Below, in pieces: positions 63,298 to 64,000 of a stretch of 64,000 bases of DNA. Within the stretch, counting starts at the first letter, position 1. Each line of letters starts with the position of its first letter. The notes below the pieces were generated by a model. The model ran no database searches, was not told where the DNA came from, and was given only the letters and a program-made list of their open reading frames with translations. A program made the position numbers and the translations under genes. This DNA comes from Achromobacter aloeverae. GTDB lineage: Bacteria; Pseudomonadota; Gammaproteobacteria; Burkholderiales; Burkholderiaceae_B. The stretch spans positions 310,001 to 374,000 of the forward strand of contig NZ_PYAL01000002.1 in NCBI RefSeq assembly GCF_004121055.1, given 5' to 3'.

Positions 63298-64000
63298 ATG
63301 AACATGCCCCTGAATCCCACGTGGCCCGACATTGCCCTGCGTCTGGTGCTGACCCTGCTGGCGGGCGCGGTAATCGGTTTCAACCGCGAGGCGCGCGGCC
63401 ACGCCGCCGGCCTGCGCACCACCATGCTGGTCTGCCTGGCGGCCAGCATCGCCATGGTGCAAGCCAATGTCTTGCTGACCTTGTCCGGCAAGACGCAGTC
63501 TTCCTTCGCCGACATGGACCTGATGCGCCTGCCGCTGGGGATACTCACCGGCGTCGGATTCATAGGCGGCGGCGCCATACTCAGGAAGGGCGACCTGGTC
63601 ACCGGCGTCACCACCGCCGCCACGCTGTGGATGGTGACCGTCATCGGCTTGTGCATGGGCGGCGGCCAGCTGGGCCTGGGCGTGTGCGCGACGGTGCTGG
63701 CGGTGCTGACCTTGTGGCTGCTGAAGCGGGTCGACCTGGCCATCCCGCACGAGCGCTGGGCGCGCGTGACAGTCATCGCGAGCGCGGACGAGGATATCCT
63801 GCCGCAATTCCGCCGGCTGGTGGCGCAACGGCACGGGCAGGCCTATTTCGACTGCCAAAGACAGATATCGGGCACGACGAACGTCGAGTATGACTTCCGT
63901 ATCTGCTGGCGCCAACGGCGGCGCCAGGATGTGTCCGTCGACTGGCTGAAGCTGGTCCGGTCGCACTACAACGTCAAGACGTTCGACCTGACCAGCGACG
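63298..64000 (+). CDS. MgtC/SapB-family membrane protein (partial)
   Basis: The frame starts at the ATG at 63298 (GGAAGG upstream) and runs off the window end. Residues ~10-150 match MgtC: RLVLTLLAGAVIGFNREARG, HAAGLRTTMLVCLAASIAMV, GVGFIGGGAILRKGDLVTGV and TTAATLWMVTVIGLCMGGG, with four or five membrane helices. A cytoplasmic ACT-like C-terminal domain begins near 165. Family members are tied to magnesium limitation and acid survival. A different frame (63204-63893) is its shadow. Confidence 0.9.
   Translation, partial: MNMPLNPTWPDIALRLVLTLLAGAVIGFNREARGHAAGLRTTMLVCLAASIAMVQANVLLTLSGKTQSSFADMDLMRLPLGILTGVGFIGGGAILRKGDLVTGVTTAATLWMVTVIGLCMGGGQLGLGVCATVLAVLTLWLLKRVDLAIPHERWARVTVIASADEDILPQFRRLVAQRHGQAYFDCQRQISGTTNVEYDFRICWRQRRRQDVSVDWLKLVRSHYNVKTFDLTSD

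Noticed and set aside
63204-63893. A 229-codon plus-strand frame at the right end
   Set aside because: It is arginine/histidine-rich shadow of the MgtC-family gene, which is read in another frame from 63298.
1-64000. CRISPR array, tRNA, rRNA or intact insertion sequence
   Set aside because: No regularly spaced repeats with spacers, no cloverleaf-type tRNA sequence and no full transposase were seen on reading both strands.

Overview
The window is high-GC proteobacterial chromosome, most like the Bordetella/Achromobacter group of Burkholderiales. That is inferred from three things: three solitary Bug/TctC-type periplasmic binding proteins, the density of LysR, SDR and glutathione S-transferase genes, and a CCCCAAGG/CCTTGGGG intergenic hairpin of a kind I associate with that group. 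No rRNA, tRNA, CRISPR array, intact IS or prophage was seen. About 58 protein genes are supported, plus several broken ones.

Layout. 1-13.3 kb is an accessory oxidoreductase island: flavin monooxygenase/MarR, LysR with two F420-reductase-like dehydrogenases, several SDR or NmrA-type reductases, an Old Yellow Enzyme and an HD-domain protein. It contains relics (HTH/IstB-like at 1-480, a possible DUF2840 fragment before a truncated epimerase, a LysR stub broken by a 20-bp duplication, and a LysR gene without its HTH fused head-to-head to the OYE gene). 14-20.1 kb is a catabolic cluster: two Bug receptors, an amidohydrolase, an isocitrate-lyase-superfamily enzyme and a TauD-like dioxygenase, with a divergent LysR regulator. 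20.4-32.7 kb holds a class II Fic protein, a TetX-like monooxygenase, GSTs, a CadC/TPR regulator, a TetR-SDR pair with a very clear promoter/operator, a nitroreductase, an AhpD-like protein and an AraC regulator. 32.8-42.1 kb holds an MHYT-GGDEF-EAL protein with a degenerate EAL domain, an azoreductase, a GNAT, a MocR regulator, two paralogous putative lipoproteins, a GFA protein, a DOPA-dioxygenase-like protein and an SDR-LysR pair.

The most interesting system is at 42.2-46.8 kb. It is a bufferin-type copper-RiPP operon: a DUF2282 precursor with a signal peptide and four cysteines, a DUF692/MNIO enzyme, a DUF2063 partner and a DoxX-like protein. It is followed by an ECF sigma factor flanked by two different NrsF/DUF1109 membrane anti-sigma factors. 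A GTAACC-N16-CGAA sequence, matching the SigF-type ECF promoter, lies 73 bp upstream of the precursor gene. The operon therefore appears self-contained: an envelope signal releases the sigma factor, which fires the promoter and makes the modified metal-binding peptide.

47-64 kb is more ordinary: a DapA-like aldolase with a Bug receptor and a BAAT-type hydrolase, trans-aconitate methyltransferase, LysR/MFS, a Na/Pi cotransporter, an unrecognised protein with a PD-(D/E)XK nuclease-like residue pattern, the vitamin B6 pair yggS-pdxY, a GST behind a T-rich tandem repeat, IclR/acyl-CoA dehydrogenase, an epimerase, and a MgtC-family gene running off the end.
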